Below, in pieces: positions 1 through 13,069 of a stretch of 64,000 bases of DNA. Position 1 is the first letter of the stretch. The number at the start of each line of letters is the position of its first letter. This DNA is from Nectonema munidae. Taxonomy: Eukaryota > Nematomorpha > Nectonematoida > Nectonematidae. The stretch is from contig JAUIRK010000898.1 of assembly GCA_030549495.1 (NCBI GenBank), positions 310,001 through 374,000 of the forward strand, in the 5' to 3' direction. Under the pieces are notes generated by a model, which was not told where the DNA came from, did no database searches, and saw only the letters and a program-made list of their open reading frames with translations. Made by a program: the position numbers and the translations under genes.

Positions 1-424
1 TTCAAAATTTTTGAAGAACATATCATCTTTTCGCATGAGACTAAATTTTACTTACACCAATTACGGAACGTGGAGTTTTACTCCACTACTTCTTTCGCAT
101 ATTCTGCGTAATGTTTGTAAATGAAATTGGTTTCCTAAAATAGTGTATATTTAAATTCTTGGATTTGGGTATTTTAGGTTTAGGCGCTCTATATTTTAGA
201 AAGTAAAAATACAATCATATGTTATATCAAAAATTAATTATTATCAACATATCATTTTTATATGAGAAAAATAAGCTCATCCTTTGTTTTTTTTGCAATA
301 AATTATCACAATATTTTTAAATTTCTAGGCTTTTCTTAACTAAAATCTATTTCAGAACAGCAGATACAGGACTGGAAGTTATATTGAAGAAATATAACTA
401 ATTAATTCGATCTATTATTTTCAG
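1..424. other. AT-rich non-coding sequence
   Basis: I see no gene here. A short perfect hairpin (TGGAGT, three T, ACTCCA) lies at 71-85. Two polypyrimidine-AG acceptor-like sites occur near 358 and 424; the second introduces the candidate exon that follows. Confidence 0.4.
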
Positions 425-492
425 GAACATACCTAGTATGTGTGGATGCATCGCACCGTAACTTTCGAAACATTGAGCTGAATAAAATTTAG
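425..492 (+). CDS. possible terminal exon of an unidentified gene
   Basis: After an acceptor-like stretch ending TTATTTTCAG at 424, one frame reads TYLVCVDASHRNFRNIELN and two more residues, then a TAG stop at 490-492. AATAAA occurs at the stop, with more A-rich AATAAA-like sequence at about 500-520. The local GC content is higher than around it. This would be the last exon of a plus-strand gene lying mostly to the left of the window. I do not recognise the family. Acceptor-like sites and AATAAA are common by chance in such AT-rich DNA, so this is weak. Confidence 0.15.
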
Positions 493-2265
493 ATAAATAG
501 AAATAATAAAAATAAAGAAATAGCTTTCAAGGGATTAATCTATATGCTGGTGGTATATTATATTTTCGTTCACAAACTTTTATATTTAAACTTTTTTTTA
601 TCATTTTTCTTGAAAGTAGTTGATCTGTTGAAGACTATAGTGGTCGAAAATTTTTCGTTCCTTCATATGAAAAAAAATTTCCTTATTTTATATTGTAATA
701 AGGTTAACAAATATTTTTATATAATAAAGACTTGATTTCCATTCATGCTTTTATGATAATTATCAAAATCATTTAAAAACACCAAAAATTATTCCATCAT
801 ATTCTTATCTCTATTGTAATTTAAGCATATACTGCTGGGCAAAATTTGTCCTCTCAAGTGCTAACTAACTCTTTGAAATCTTAGATGTTAAACATTTTTT
901 ACATATAATTAAATTTTTTTGAAATACTTATACAAAGTTTTTCTAGGCATGTATACACATTTTCAAGTATGGTGAATTAATTATTGTTTATTTTTTTTTA
1001 TGAAAATCAATCAAACTTGTCAAAAAATAACTTGAATATCACGGCTCATGTCAAAAATAAAAAGTTTTTTACACATATATACCCGTTTTTAAGTACGCTG
1101 AATTTAGTGATGATATTCACTTTTTATGAAAATCAATCAATGTCAAATATATTTCAAAATAAATTCTACTTGTAATATTTACTGGCTAATTATTTCCTTA
1201 ATTTATTTAATAAATCAACGTTTGCTATTTAATTCACTCTCAATATTTCACCTGTAAGTAAATTAGCTATATCGATAGGACCTCCATCGTTTTGACTACA
1301 AGTTCGTTATCGGCTGGTAGTCTCTACCCCATTTCCTCTCTACTTTATACAGTATGTCATTTTGTTATTCATTCTATGATGATCCTTTCTTGGTAGCTCT
1401 TCTTTCATCTGAAATTTATTTTCTGCAATCTGTGTTCAAAAAAGTTTTTTTTAAAGATTTATTTAACAGAGATTTTACCCGATTTCCGAACTTTCCTATT
1501 AAAGAATCTCGATTAGCTTAGTTTTTATTAGTATCATGTGTTTTATTATTAAGTAATCCCAATTGAAAAGTATTTTTTCTTATGAAATTATTCGTGATAT
1601 TCATTGTTCAATTTTAATAGTTTTCCACTTCTTCATCTAAAAGACTCTCTTTCACGTCGAAGGAAAAAGATGGTCAAATTCAATTCAAATTATAAAATTA
1701 TTTTGATAGTGACTAAATCTTCACATATTGACATCTGCGACCGTTTTGAAAACTCTGATCGAGGGAAAATTATCAGATCTCCTACCAATCTTAGTGAAAT
1801 GATAATTGTAATCTTAGCTGACAAACTAAAGGTTTACGGATTTTTCATTCGCAAAAGAATAATTCTGGTTCACGGTCAAAATCTCTTTTCAAGCATCCAA
1901 TATTTAATCATCTTTGTTCATTGGAACATGGTAAGTCTTCCATTTAGTCAAGATACATACTTCTTTTTTAAAATTATCTAGCTCTTCACAAGACTACTAT
2001 GCTGACTATTTAAAAGTGGGGCCCCAGGATTTACTGTTAAAGTGTTCTTTTGATCATGAGTTCTCTTTTCAATTTGCTTTCACTTCCTTCTCTCATACTC
2101 ATCTTCAAAAAATTTTATAATGTCTTTGGTTTTTCTTTTTTCTAAATAAATATTTCATACTCCACATGATTGAAGAAGGTGCAATAAGCCAAAATTTATA
2201 TTTGTATTATATAAAGAATATATAATAATTTCCGAAAAAATTTAACATGTGATTTTTTAGAAAAA
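493..2265. other. unassigned AT-rich sequence
   Basis: There is no supported gene. An open frame at 1604-1981 (125 codons) matches no family I know, has no clear splice or codon signature, and is probably chance. Bases 637-665 share about 25 nearly identical bases with 32237-32262, which suggests an old dispersed repeat. A two-copy tandem duplication at 927-1160 is listed separately. Confidence 0.4.
927..1160 (+). repeat. two-copy tandem duplication, unit about 120 bp
   Basis: The block around 927-1025 (AAGTTTTT, then TACACATTTTCAAGTATGG, then TTATGAAAATCAATCAA) recurs in diverged form at about 1051-1140 (AAGTTTTTTACACATATATA, then TTATGAAAATCAATCAA). It is a local duplication with no coding content that I can see. 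Confidence 0.5.
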
Positions 2266-2269
2266 ACTG

Positions 2270-3335
2270 ATTTTTAGCCAAAAATCACTGATTCAATTGA
2301 CACTTTCAGATATTTTTAAACTGGTTTAACCAAAAGGACTACAGAAATGAAATAAGCATAATCGATTTGGTATAAAAAATTTGTTTTTAATTTGAAATAT
2401 ATTTTTTTGAGAGAATTATATCCCTAAGCAAAATTTTGATTGACGATTTTCAATCAATTAGTGATTTTTGTCAATAAAACTTTAGATATAAAAGCGTTAT
2501 GCCCTTGAAACTGTATAGAAATATAAATTTTCAAGAGTGTCCTATAATGATTAAAATCAAAAATGTGCAGACTTGGATTTCAGAAATGGCATATTTTAAT
2601 TTCATATGTTATATTACTCTAATTGGAAAAATTGAGTTCAAAAATGAAATTACAAATATCAATTTAGTACAAAACATATTTTTTTAAATATATGTGAATA
2701 TTATTAAAGGTAACTTTTAATCATACATAACGAATTCGATTTACATTTTCAAAACATAATTGCAAATACTGAGGAAATAAATGGAAGCAGCATGGTCAAT
2801 TCGGTATAAAATGAGATATTTAATTTAAAATTAAAAAAATATTTTTGGAAAAAGTTTTTAGCCATAAACCTCACATTTGATTGAAACTTAAAGATATTTT
2901 TAAACCCCAAATGCGGAATTTGTGCCCAGAAATGAAATCAGCATGGTCGATTTGATATAAAACATTTATTTTAAATTTTAAAAATATTTTTGTAGATAGT
3001 TTTCAGGCTTAAACCAAACATTTGATTGACACTTTCAGAAATTTTAATTCAAATGTAAACTGCAAATTTGTGACATTTTTGGATATTATCAAACTCCAAA
3101 TGCGAAAACAGTCTAGAAATAAAACGAACATGGTCGATTTGGTATAAAAACTTATACCTCATATAAAATTTGTATCAATATTTTTGGAGACAATTTTTAC
3201 ATGTAAACCGAAAATTTGATTGACATTCAGATATTTTTAAACCGTAAATGCCAAACTGAGTACAGAAATAAAACCAGAAAGATCGATTTTGTATAAAACA
3301 CATTTTAATTAGATATATTTATCATCAATCAAAAT
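2270..3335 (+). repeat. degenerate satellite array, unit about 150-160 bp (array 1)
   Basis: The core GCATGGTCGATTTGGTATAA recurs in diverged form near 2360, 2781, 2941, 3127 and 3276. Each is preceded by a TTTGATTGACACTTTCAG-like block and an AGAAATGAAATC-like block, and followed by an AT-rich stretch and a TAAACC-like motif. The clear neighbours are about 150-185 bp apart. The same unit forms a second array at 23.5-24.5 kb. Copies are well diverged, so the array is old. No coding function is visible. Confidence 0.8.
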
Positions 3336-5386
3336 TTTGATGTACATTTTCTCAAAAGTCGCCATGTTTATTGATACATTTAAGTGTTTTGCGTTCAAAA
3401 CTATAAATACGTATAAATTTTCAAGGGAGTATCTAATATACACACTAAGTTATAAGTTTAACTACACATATAGGAAATTTTTTTTATTTTTAAGGACTGT
3501 TTTTGCTAGCCAAAATATTTTCAACGGCAGGCCCAAAATTTTTTAACCCAAAGGGTCAAGAGGGGTGGAGGTAGGGGAGAAGTTGTATCAGAAAATAGGC
3601 TACGTCATTATTTGAAAAATGAATTATTGTTATGAAGAAGAGTATAAACCAAAAACGGCCATTTTCAAGATTAGAAGATACAATATTCTTAAAAGGGTTT
3701 TATTGTGTTTAGCAAACGAGAACAACGATTACGCGCAAAATTGGAGATGAAGTAAATCAGGCCAAACGAAATTAAAAAGTAACTGCACAAATTCCAAAGC
3801 GTTTCTTTTGTTTCACAGGTCATAAACATCCTTCAATTTCGCATAAGATGTAAGGCAGTAATGCGGCTTTTGGCGTAAATGTGAAAGGTCCATTGTTTCT
3901 AATTAATTCTTGCTTTCCCTGTGATTACATTTCACGGTAATGAGAAGAGTGAAAGACATTATAGCATGAAACTACGCATCTTGGTGCATTGAGGTCGTGG
4001 TAAGAAAGAAAAATGGAATGAGAACTTACTTTTCAAACGGATACTTTCATGACTTAGCAGCCATTGTTTTAAGACACAAATTTTCGACATTGCTACGCAA
4101 AGGAGCGTAGGGGGCAATGAAGATAAGATAGGTAGGTGTTAGGAGGTGAAAAAGAGTTTCAAATTTCTTACACCGTGTTTAATTACAGACACACAAATAG
4201 TTCATGACCGCTATTGCCATTTAGTTGCTTCGAAGAAAAGTGTGTTAATTAATGAGGAATCCCTTATCAACCTTTAATCAGCAGAACACGTACATGCACA
4301 TTGAAAATGCTGCTTATCATAAGCATAACTTCTATATTCAAAGAAAGTTAAACAAAAGAAAGGGATGCTTTAAACGTTGGTTATAGGATGAAAGAATTTT
4401 TAAAATAACTTTGAAAGGAAGAATGATTTTGGTGTGCGCCAGATAAATCAAAATTTAGTGTTTATAGGCAAAATATCTACGATCTTTTCTGTTAATTCAC
4501 CCCAACACAAAAAGATCGCATATCACGAGCATTTATTCCTTCTCACAGAAGAATTCAGAAATGTCAGTCAAATAAACCATTTCACGCAAATAAGAGTCTA
4601 TCATATTTCATGATATTTTGGTATGATTACTACTATGAGTAGATTTAGATGATTTAAGTTCAATTAACAGAAAAATCTAATAACTATAATATCTATGATA
4701 GTTATATACAGAAAAATTATTTATAAACTGTCATAACTAGGTCATTAAAGCCAATAAAGTCAATTTTTCTATTTTAACGTTTTTGAGATTGGTTGAAGAA
4801 CTAATATATACCTTAATTTTTTTATTTTAAAATTTTTATACGTCTGTAAAGTAATTTTTTTCCCTAAAAAGTCAATATTTTTGAATTAGGTTAACATTTT
4901 GTTAAAAATATTTTTTGAAATTTCTTCTTCCTAAATTAGTCATATGGCATTTTTGAGATTTCTTTCAATCCTCTCAAACTCAATTGGGCATCCGTGTTCC
5001 ATAAAATAAAATAATCTGTTTGAATTTATATTAAAAAACCCATTTAACAGAAGATTTAAATTTCTAAGATTTACTATAAGCCTCAATGTTTCAAAATGTT
5101 TTAAGTGACAAAAATGTTTAATAAAAATTATTCAAGACCGATTTGTGCTTAAAAATAAAACCGAGTATATGAAATTATGAAGCATCCATATTATCGTAAA
5201 CAAATGCTTTTGGCTTTAAAATTGAGCAAATTTTTTTAATAAAAAAGTCACATTTTCCTAAAGGTTTTTTCCATAAAAATTACAGATTACTAATTCTTAT
5301 TTATCTCCATATTTTTTGCACTTTTTGTAGTAGCCTTAGTAAAAAGAAAGAGCCCAATTGATAGCAAGAAAATTGACCTATTAGAT
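3336..5386. other. unassigned sequence, including a less AT-rich block at about 3.6-4.5 kb
   Basis: I find no gene. Bases 3640-4450 are less AT-rich and less repetitive than their surroundings and contain no long open frame. They could be regulatory or transcribed non-coding DNA. Bases 4720-4930 belong to a dispersed AGTCAATA-type repeat listed separately. Confidence 0.35.
4720..4930 (+). repeat. dispersed AT-rich repeat, AGTCAATAAAGTCAA type
   Basis: The string GTCATAACTAGG, then AAAGCCAATAAAGTCAA, then GAAGAAC-like sequence has clear relatives at 33990-34250 (GTCATAACTAGGGCAG, then AAAAGTCAATAAAATAAAC) and 56040-56185 (GGGCAGTTAAAAGTCAATAA). AGTCAA-rich tracts at 18.57-19.46 kb and 34.8-35.04 kb look related. 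It is non-coding and its class is unknown. Confidence 0.5.
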
Positions 5387-5835
5387 CAGTTGTTCCCAAC
5401 CTTTTTTAACCCCTGCCCCTTTTTTCAGTCACTTTTTACCTGTGGACCCCTACAACTGAATAGTTTGAGCCAACAAGATTAATCAAAGATTTTTATGCAA
5501 AAAATGATTCTAGTCATCTGATTAAATCGTATGCTTATTCATATGAAATCAGAGAAATCGTAAAGCCTGACATAACATGTGAATAAAATTTTTTTCCAAT
5601 TAAAATATAAATTTTTCAAAAATATTGTAACTAATAAAAAGGATATATAAACATTTAAAATATGAAACTTTAAAAAAGGGAAGAAAATATTTATTTAAAA
5701 AAGCTCTAAATATATATATTTATATTAATTTGGAAAATAGAAGTATATTAAAGGAGATTCAGCATACGTAGTTTGATGTAGAATTTCCATGGACCCCTTG
5801 AAATTCTTCCATGGACCGCTCGTTGGGAACCACTG
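5387..5835. mobile_element. non-autonomous hAT element (MITE), 449 bp
   Basis: The ends are imperfect inverted repeats, CAGTTGTTCCCAACC on the left and GTTGGGAACCACTG on the right, a classic hAT terminus. Flanking 8-mers TATTAGAT (5379-5386) and GTATAGAT (5836-5843) are a decayed 8-bp target duplication. The interior is AT-rich with no transposase, so it was mobilised in trans. Confidence 0.8.
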
Positions 5836-6486
5836 GTATAGATCATGTATATTTTTTAGATGTGAAATATAGGTCTTCAGTTTTGTGAAATAAGTTAAAA
5901 ATGCTATATTCCTTTTATGTGTTAGTTCTTGTTTATGTTTATTAGTTTGTTAGACTTTTTTTATTTATAAAAAACTAATTAATAAGTACTCGGGGTGTTC
6001 TAAAATTTGGAAACTTACAATACATAAAATTATATCAGTTTGGAATTATCGAATATAGAAAATTTTTAATAACCCTAAATAAATTATGAGATAAATATAA
6101 ACTTTTTTTTGTATAATTAATTTAATTTGAACAAAATTACTAACGGTTATTTAGTTCGTAATACGTCATTTTAAATTTATGTAAAATTTGTTTCAAAAAA
6201 TTAGTTAACTTTAGCAAACTTCTTAAAAACTTTCAATGATCAAGGTAGAATTTAATGAAAGTTTTACTATACTAATTTTTTTAGTTTTATAAAACTTTTT
6301 TTTAATTTAAAAAACGCAATTGTGCATTCTCGTTGAAGACATCTCTTTATATAAAAGAAAAACAAGTTAAATAGATAGGTAGATATAGTTAGCAAGAATA
6401 TATTTCTCATGGAATTTAGCAGAATCAATATATTTCAAATATATAACGGGGAAACCGCCGCCATATTAAAAGGCCAAACGGTGCAT
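5836..6486. other. unassigned AT-rich sequence
   Basis: I see no gene, repeat or terminus that I can support here. Confidence 0.35.
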
Positions 6487-7396
6487 TTGACAAGGTCCCA
6501 TAATTATAGAGGGCCCATAATTTTTTCCAACAACTTTACAAATTAGCGTGCATTCAAAAAAATCCAGCTTCGTTTGCTTGCTGAAGAATAATCAGAAAAC
6601 ACGAAAAAATGTTCGTTTGAAAATTGTGTTCTCGTCTTAGATGCATCTGTTTGCCGGTTTTCGTTTTAATCTGGTATTCTTTTTATAATATTTATAGCAC
6701 CAAAATTTGGCTAAAATGGCTCACTGCACATTTGGGTGCAGACATTTAATACTGAAAAATTTGATCCAAAAATGGACAAGAGAGGATGTGCACTGCAATC
6801 AATAGAAAATGGAAAAAGTTTTCTGCTTTATCTGGTACTTAACGGGTTGAACAATTTTGTCACCGTTGTTTTATTGGGGAAATTGATATATTTCCTACTC
6901 CCCTTCTGGCAGTATCGAATTTAAGAGAAAATTTACCCCAGGATTTTTAAATATTTTTTCAAAAATGAATTTTCTAAAGTACTACTCTTTTTACACAAGA
7001 AACATTTACTCATATCATCTTACGGATCTGATTTTGTTAAACCAGCTCCTTAGAGCATGGTGACAGGGCTTAAATTATTTAACAACACATATGTTACATT
7101 ACATTTGCTTATTCATTCATGAAATATCAAGCTTTTAACTGTACTATATATAGGACTATAAGCATAAAGTGATTATGAGTCTGATTACGATTCTAGAAAT
7201 TTCTGTGATTCTGATTAATATGATTCCGATTAAATCAGAATTCGTCCAACCCTAGTACATATACGTACTAAGCTTCGTTGCTTCTAAATTTTCAAATTAA
7301 AAAAAAAATAATTCTGTTATTTAGCAATTCGATTAACGATTTGCTCGAAGACCAAAAAGTTCAAACATATTTGAAATTATGGGACCCTTTGACTAA
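6487..7396. mobile_element. possible non-autonomous DNA transposon, about 0.9 kb
   Basis: GACAAGGTCCCATAATT at the left (from 6488) is the inverse, with one base gap, of AATTATGGGACCCTTTGAC near 7376-7396. The interior has no recognisable transposase. A target duplication could not be fixed. A block near 6965-7055 is related to one near 7975-8065, so parts of a second copy may lie just downstream. Confidence 0.4.
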
Positions 7397-7595
7397 CATA
7401 CGGGGTGTCTTTGGTTCGATTCTCTAGCCGGTTAAGCTTTGTTCCATGACATACTAGATGTTTAGATAATATCTAATACAAGTGTTACACGCAGGAGCGA
7501 TTCAAGAAGAAAATTTAACTCCGTGCGGTTTTATAACATTTTTCCTTTCTCAATTTTCTATACACAAAAGCATTATTGTGCATGAATGCGTAGAA

Positions 7596-8260
7596 CAGAG
7601 TTTCTCAACCTTTTTGTGTAAATCGGCCACTGACACTCTAAAAAAATTATAATTCGCCCACGATGAAGGTGAAAAAATGGCAGAAAATCTTTCACCTTTA
7701 ATTCAAATTTTATTTCAATTCTTCATTTCATTCAAGTTGAATAAACTTTATTATCACCCATTCTTCTATTTTGAGTTAAAAAAAAAAATTTGAAAAAAAT
7801 TTTTCTATGATTCGAAAAAATGTGACTTTGATTGAAATTCTCAGGTAAAAAGTAACTTTTTGAAAAATATTTGAATACTTGTTTATACAATGCCAAACGA
7901 TTTGGTAATAAAATGGCCCATCGGAATTCCATTATCACCCAGAGTGAGACAATTATCACACGGTTTAGAAAGCCTGGCCTAGAGCATTACTCTTATTACA
8001 CAAGGAAATATTTACCCATCTCATTTACGAAAATACAGCTCTTCTCTCAGAAAATCCAACCAATTTTGATTGAAATTTCCACCGATATCGTGAAAAATGG
8101 GCAGGTGGCGATCGCCCTACCTCCTGAATTCGCTATTGTATATGGGTGAACAAACAGGGATGTATTTAATCGAGCACGGCGATTGGACCATGAGCCCTGC
8201 CCCTCTCCCACCTCCTCTCCCCTTTGTAAATTTTTTTAATAGACCAATGTATGTTATAAT
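7596..8260. mobile_element. hAT-type terminus and adjoining repeat debris
   Basis: CAGAGTTTCTCAACC at 7596 is a typical hAT 5' terminus, and GCGTAGAA before it would be the target site. I did not find the matching right end. The block at 7975-8065 resembles 6965-7055. A near-palindrome around GGCGATCGCC lies at about 8106-8120. The open frame at 7871-8149 (92 codons) crosses this debris and is not supported as a gene. Confidence 0.4.
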
Positions 8261-10704
8261 GAACTTGAATATATAGCGCATAATTGTTCTTATAACCTTT
8301 TTTCTAGGAACAAAAAATATCACAACTTGTCCTTTTAAAAGCTTGTAAATCCCTTATCTAAGTTATATAACGTTTGGGTGTAATAAGGTCGAAGGATTTG
8401 AATGTGTGTATATATATATGTGGTATGTATAACTATAACTAGAACTAGGCATCTGTATACATGTACGTGTGTTTGTATATAAATAAATAAGTGAAAAAGA
8501 TGCAGTATTGTGTATAAATGCATGGAGATAGGCAGATATAATAACTGTGCAGTAAAGATATAATTGATAGTATTTAAATCCTTTGAACTAAAAAGAAATG
8601 TTGGTGTAATTGTTTCAAACACTTTTCACAGAAACAATGCCTAATTGCCCCATCTAAGTCAACGTGGATTCTAGCATGCATTGTTTTGCATTTCGTTTGG
8701 AAAGGCAGGCAGGGGAAAAGGCAGAATAATTATCGAGTTTCAAACTAAAAAATAATGCAAACGTATTCCCACACAGACACATCCATATACGGCTTGCATT
8801 CCTGTATGAGTAATAAAATGATCAAATCAACCACGCGAAAATATATGGGTTATTTAAGTCGTTGCAAAGAACAAAATGTCTTACAGATTAGTTAAAATCA
8901 CACTCAAATTTCACTAACTCTGTGATAGACTTTCTCCTTCACTCAACACATTCCTGCACACCTAAAAGCATTTTCCTTTTTCTTATCGGTTTGGCATAAT
9001 TCGCGCCAAATTTAAACATTTTAAATTCTTGCCCTTTTCTCCTGCTGAAGTATCTCTATTCCAGACTCTACTGTAAGAAATTTTATTTTTGAATCTTTAA
9101 AGCCAAAAATCCTTCCTTCATAGTCACTTACCTATTTTTCAATTTTATAAACACTTGTAAACTTTCGGCATTCCATTTTCAAAATAATCTTCTTGATTTG
9201 TCTATAATTTTGATCTTTCCTTTATCCTTGCATGTAAAAAGACAGCTATTATAAAAACCTTGATAACTTCGTAACAAATTAATAGCTAACTGGATAAATA
9301 TTTTAGACAAACTAGCTATCTGTCTAAAGAAACACGTGTATTATCGGAAAATGTACGATATAGTTTTCAGAATGCTATATTACTCTTAATAAATAATATA
9401 GAATCAAAGGTATTCATAGTAAATAATTCTTTTTAAATTCATAATTTCACTCCCTAAGTTCTAAATTGCCTTTGTAAAATACAAAATAAAATGAAAAAAA
9501 AGACAATTCAGTCAGAACATAAAAAACAGAATTTAGAATTTGAATAGAACAGTAGTTCCCAAAGTGGACAGCAGCGATTCTTTAGTAGGGCTTTAGTCTT
9601 AGGGGGTGCTGTGAAATCTTGGGAATACAAGTGGTATATGTTTTAATTCTTATTGTTGATTGGAACAACGCAATATTTTGTATAATGTATATGGTACTTT
9701 TATTTCTGCAAATAATTCCAGTTATTTTGCAGTTATTTACGGCGCAGCTATGAATATCTGCAGGGTTATTATATCTTTATAAATTTTGTATAGGAGCAAC
9801 AAAACAGAATAATTAACATTAAAAGTTTTGAGAATTACCAAAATGATATAAGCAGCTTAGATGGTGGAACCCAGATATTTACAAAGAATAAGAAACAATA
9901 AAATCAGTATAGTATAGGCACATCACAAAAAGTTCTGCAATACTTTTTATTTAAAAGGCCCAAATTGTATTCATGTAATTGATGAATTAAACCAAAATTA
10001 GTACAAAATTTTATAATGAATAATAGTGCTTGCCCCTGTTGTTCAAATCTGCTAAGATTTGTAAATGATACAGATAACTGTAAAGATAAAGGTACCTTAT
10101 TTCAAGTACAATTTTTCTAAACAATAAAAAAATTTTTATCGCGTTTTTATGAGGAATTTAATATATGAGCTTACAAATAATTTTCGGAGATAGAGAACAA
10201 AATTCAAACCTTTTGAGTTACAGACCCATTATTAATTAATGAAATATAACAAAGAATTAGATTTTCAATCCTTAACAAGTTTTTATCTTTAAATTTTATA
10301 AAGAATGCTGGCTATTAATTTTTAACATAACCAATAACAACAAGTTATGTAATATATAATAAAATTAATGCTTTGATTGAAATAGGAAGAAAACTATGAT
10401 TTTAATATGAAAATGTCATTTACTTTCACATTTTCATGTAATGTTAATACTTTTTTGAATTTTGCGAAATACTATTATAAAGAATTTCTTTCCTTTTGCA
10501 TTATAAATATGCGTATTTTGTCTGTGTGTATTTTGTCAGGGATGTATAAATATAAAATATACTGAAAGATAAAAATGTTGCTTTCTAGCCCAAAGTATAG
10601 GATTCCACTTTATGTTACAAGCATCGAATAAATGCGCACCAAAATTTTGTATGATTGAAAAATATATAAAAGCCATCAACGTTTCACATCACAACTCCCA
10701 CGGT
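8261..10704. other. unassigned sequence with one hAT-like terminus
   Basis: There is no supported gene. Bases 8600-9060 are less AT-rich and free of obvious repeats, so they are a candidate for regulatory or untranslated sequence. CAGTAGTTCCCAAAGTGG at 9550 looks like a hAT left end without a visible partner. Confidence 0.35.
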
Positions 10705-12790
10705 TAGAGTACAACCTGGGTAAATTTTACCCATGAGCACATTTGAAGTGCTCTATTTTTACAATTATGAATTTATACGTACTGAAATTTTATGACTTTT
10801 AATTAATATTGAAACTCAATAATACGAAAGGCAATTTTTTTTAATATCTTTTTTCTGTCTTCAAAGTTTATTTTTATGTTAAAGTACAATTAGTTTCAAT
10901 ATAGCGCTATGTGTAATGAAGATAAAATGTCAAAGGCATAATAGATATAATACACATAAATACTATGATCAATTTTGACGAGATAATATCGATTATTTTT
11001 TTGGCATTCTATTTCCAGTTTCTTTTATTCTGTTTCTTTGTGTTGTGCTTGTTTTGTTATAATGTCTTACAAAAGAACTACTAAAGAAAAAGCTTTGCCT
11101 GGCATATTAATGATAGCAGTTATTGAAAATATGCGTTTTCCTGCTAAAATGATGCCTAAGCAACAATGATACTTTCTCTCAAGATAGTAGAGCTACAAAT
11201 GATAAAGAATCCTTGTGTTCTCAAAGTGACAATGAAAAAAGAGAAGAAAGTGATGATTCAGAAAGCGATCAAGAAAATGTTTTGGATAAGAAGGATTTCA
11301 ATAATTCTTTAGTTTCAAGAGATGGGAAAATAAGGAGTAAAAATTATCCTAGTTGTAAAGGAAGATATTCTGCGTCCAATATTTTAAAGCAAGAATCTTT
11401 CAAAATAAAAAATAACTTAATTAACTTGTGAAAAGGATGCTTTGATGTTGTTTTGTGGTGATATATTTGAATGTTCTCTAATTTACACAAATTTGTATGC
11501 AAGAAGAGAAATGACAAAATTTGATTCAAAATATTCTTTGAAAAAAGATACTAGAAAAGTGTTACCAAAAATGAAATGGAAGCTTTTTTGAACTTCTGAT
11601 TATAGCTGGAGCTTATCGAGCTCATTATAGAACAACGAGCGGACTATGCTCTTTCGCACATGGGCATCCTATTTTCAGAGCAACTATGAGCAGAGAAAGA
11701 TTTATTCAAATTAAATCATTTTTGCGATTTGATGACGTAAAACGCAGAGATATATCAAATTAGTTGTCTCCCGTACGTTTTTTTGTGGAAATGTTTTTTC
11801 TTCAGGTAAAAAATTTTGCAATTGCAGTCGAATATCCAACAATTGACGAGCAATTGTTAGAATTTCACAGAAGAGTCAAGTTTAGACAATACATTCTAAC
11901 CAAGCCTGGAAAATTTGGAATTAATTTTTTTTGCTTTCTAGTTCTGATGGAGAATATCTCTACAATAGTTTTGTGTATATTGGAAAAGATATTTTGTTTC
12001 CAAAGTTCAAGTTTGACAAAACAACTTCAGAAGGAAAATTTATCAGTTGATTGAACCTTTTTTGTATGAGGGAAGAAACATTACTGTAGATAATTTTACA
12101 TCCTCTACTTCAGTGGAAAAACTATTAGATAATAAAACAACATATGTTGGTACTCTACGAAAAAACAAAAAGTCTATCACACCAGCATTTTGGTCCAAAA
12201 CAAAAATCATCGCACATTCAATTAGTTTTCCATTAAGAAAAAACACTTTGTTCTTTTTATGATAAAAAAAACACTCCTGTTTTCCTTCTTGGCACTTTTT
12301 GCAAAAAAATTTCGAAAGATAAGCAATATTCTAACGCAAGTACTGTTTGTTTTTATAATCAGACAAATGTGATGTAGATATTGTGGGCAAAAAAATTAGC
12401 TCATTCAATGGAAAAGAAAATGTAGAAGATGGTCAGTAAGTGTTATCAGTAATCTGATATACATTGCAGGGATCAATGCTTTGTTCATTTATAAATAACA
12501 AAATAACATTCCTTGTTTGACGCATTATAAATTTGTGAAGAATGCTGGCTACCAATTAGTGGACAATAAAATAAAGGATAGACTACTTCATTCTACTTCT
12601 TTACAAACTCACGTTAAAAGTTCAATAGAATTGCGCCGCTACATAATTAATAATGAAAACTTTGAAAAGGCAAATGTAGTAAAGCTTGAAGAACAAAAAA
12701 GGCATTTCTTATTAAAAACAGATTGAAAGTCAAAGACAACATGTATTGAGTGTCAAAAAGTTATTTGCACTTCCTGTTTTAAAAAGTAAT
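10705..12790 (+). mobile_element. broken piggyBac element with transposase remnants
   Basis: Conceptual translation gives piggyBac (DDE_Tnp_1_7) blocks in the family order but in changing frames: an acidic N-terminal region, SRDGKIRSKNYPSCKGRYSA, then PIFRATMSRERF plus a FLRFDD motif at about 11.65-11.74 kb. Next come TIDEQLLEFHRRVKFRQYI with KPGKFGI (11.84-11.93 kb) and GRNITVDNFTSS with YVGTLRKNKK (12.07-12.17 kb). Last is a C-terminal Cys-rich tail (CIECQKVICTSCF) ending about 12.79 kb. Several frameshifts and stops separate these blocks, so the gene is dead. At 10719-10734 a GGGTAAA-T-TTTACCC palindrome and a GAGCAC/GTGCTC hairpin may be the subterminal 5' end. TTAA target sites could not be fixed. 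Confidence 0.85.
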
Positions 12791-13069
12791 GTTAAATTTA
12801 TAATTAAAACGTTGTACTTTACCACATAATATTTTCGACATACTTTAACCGTAAGAAAAAGGAGAAGAAGGTGAAGACATTTATTCACAAATGCAGAACA
12901 CATAAAACCATGTGAAAAATTATGCATATATTGTATAAAATATAGCAAAAGGACAAAAAAAAACTGTGGAAAACATGTGCTTTGTGTAGGATGGATAGAT
13001 GGACACAATAAAAACTTGTGGAAGAAAAAAAAGTTTAGTTATGCATGGTTTTGGAGAAATAACTGTGTT

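Noticed and set aside
1604-1981. 125-codon protein gene
   Set aside because: There is no recognisable domain, no splice or promoter context and an ordinary base composition for this AT-rich DNA.
7871-8149. 92-codon protein gene
   Set aside because: It crosses repeat debris that is partly duplicated at about 6965-7055, and no family is recognisable.
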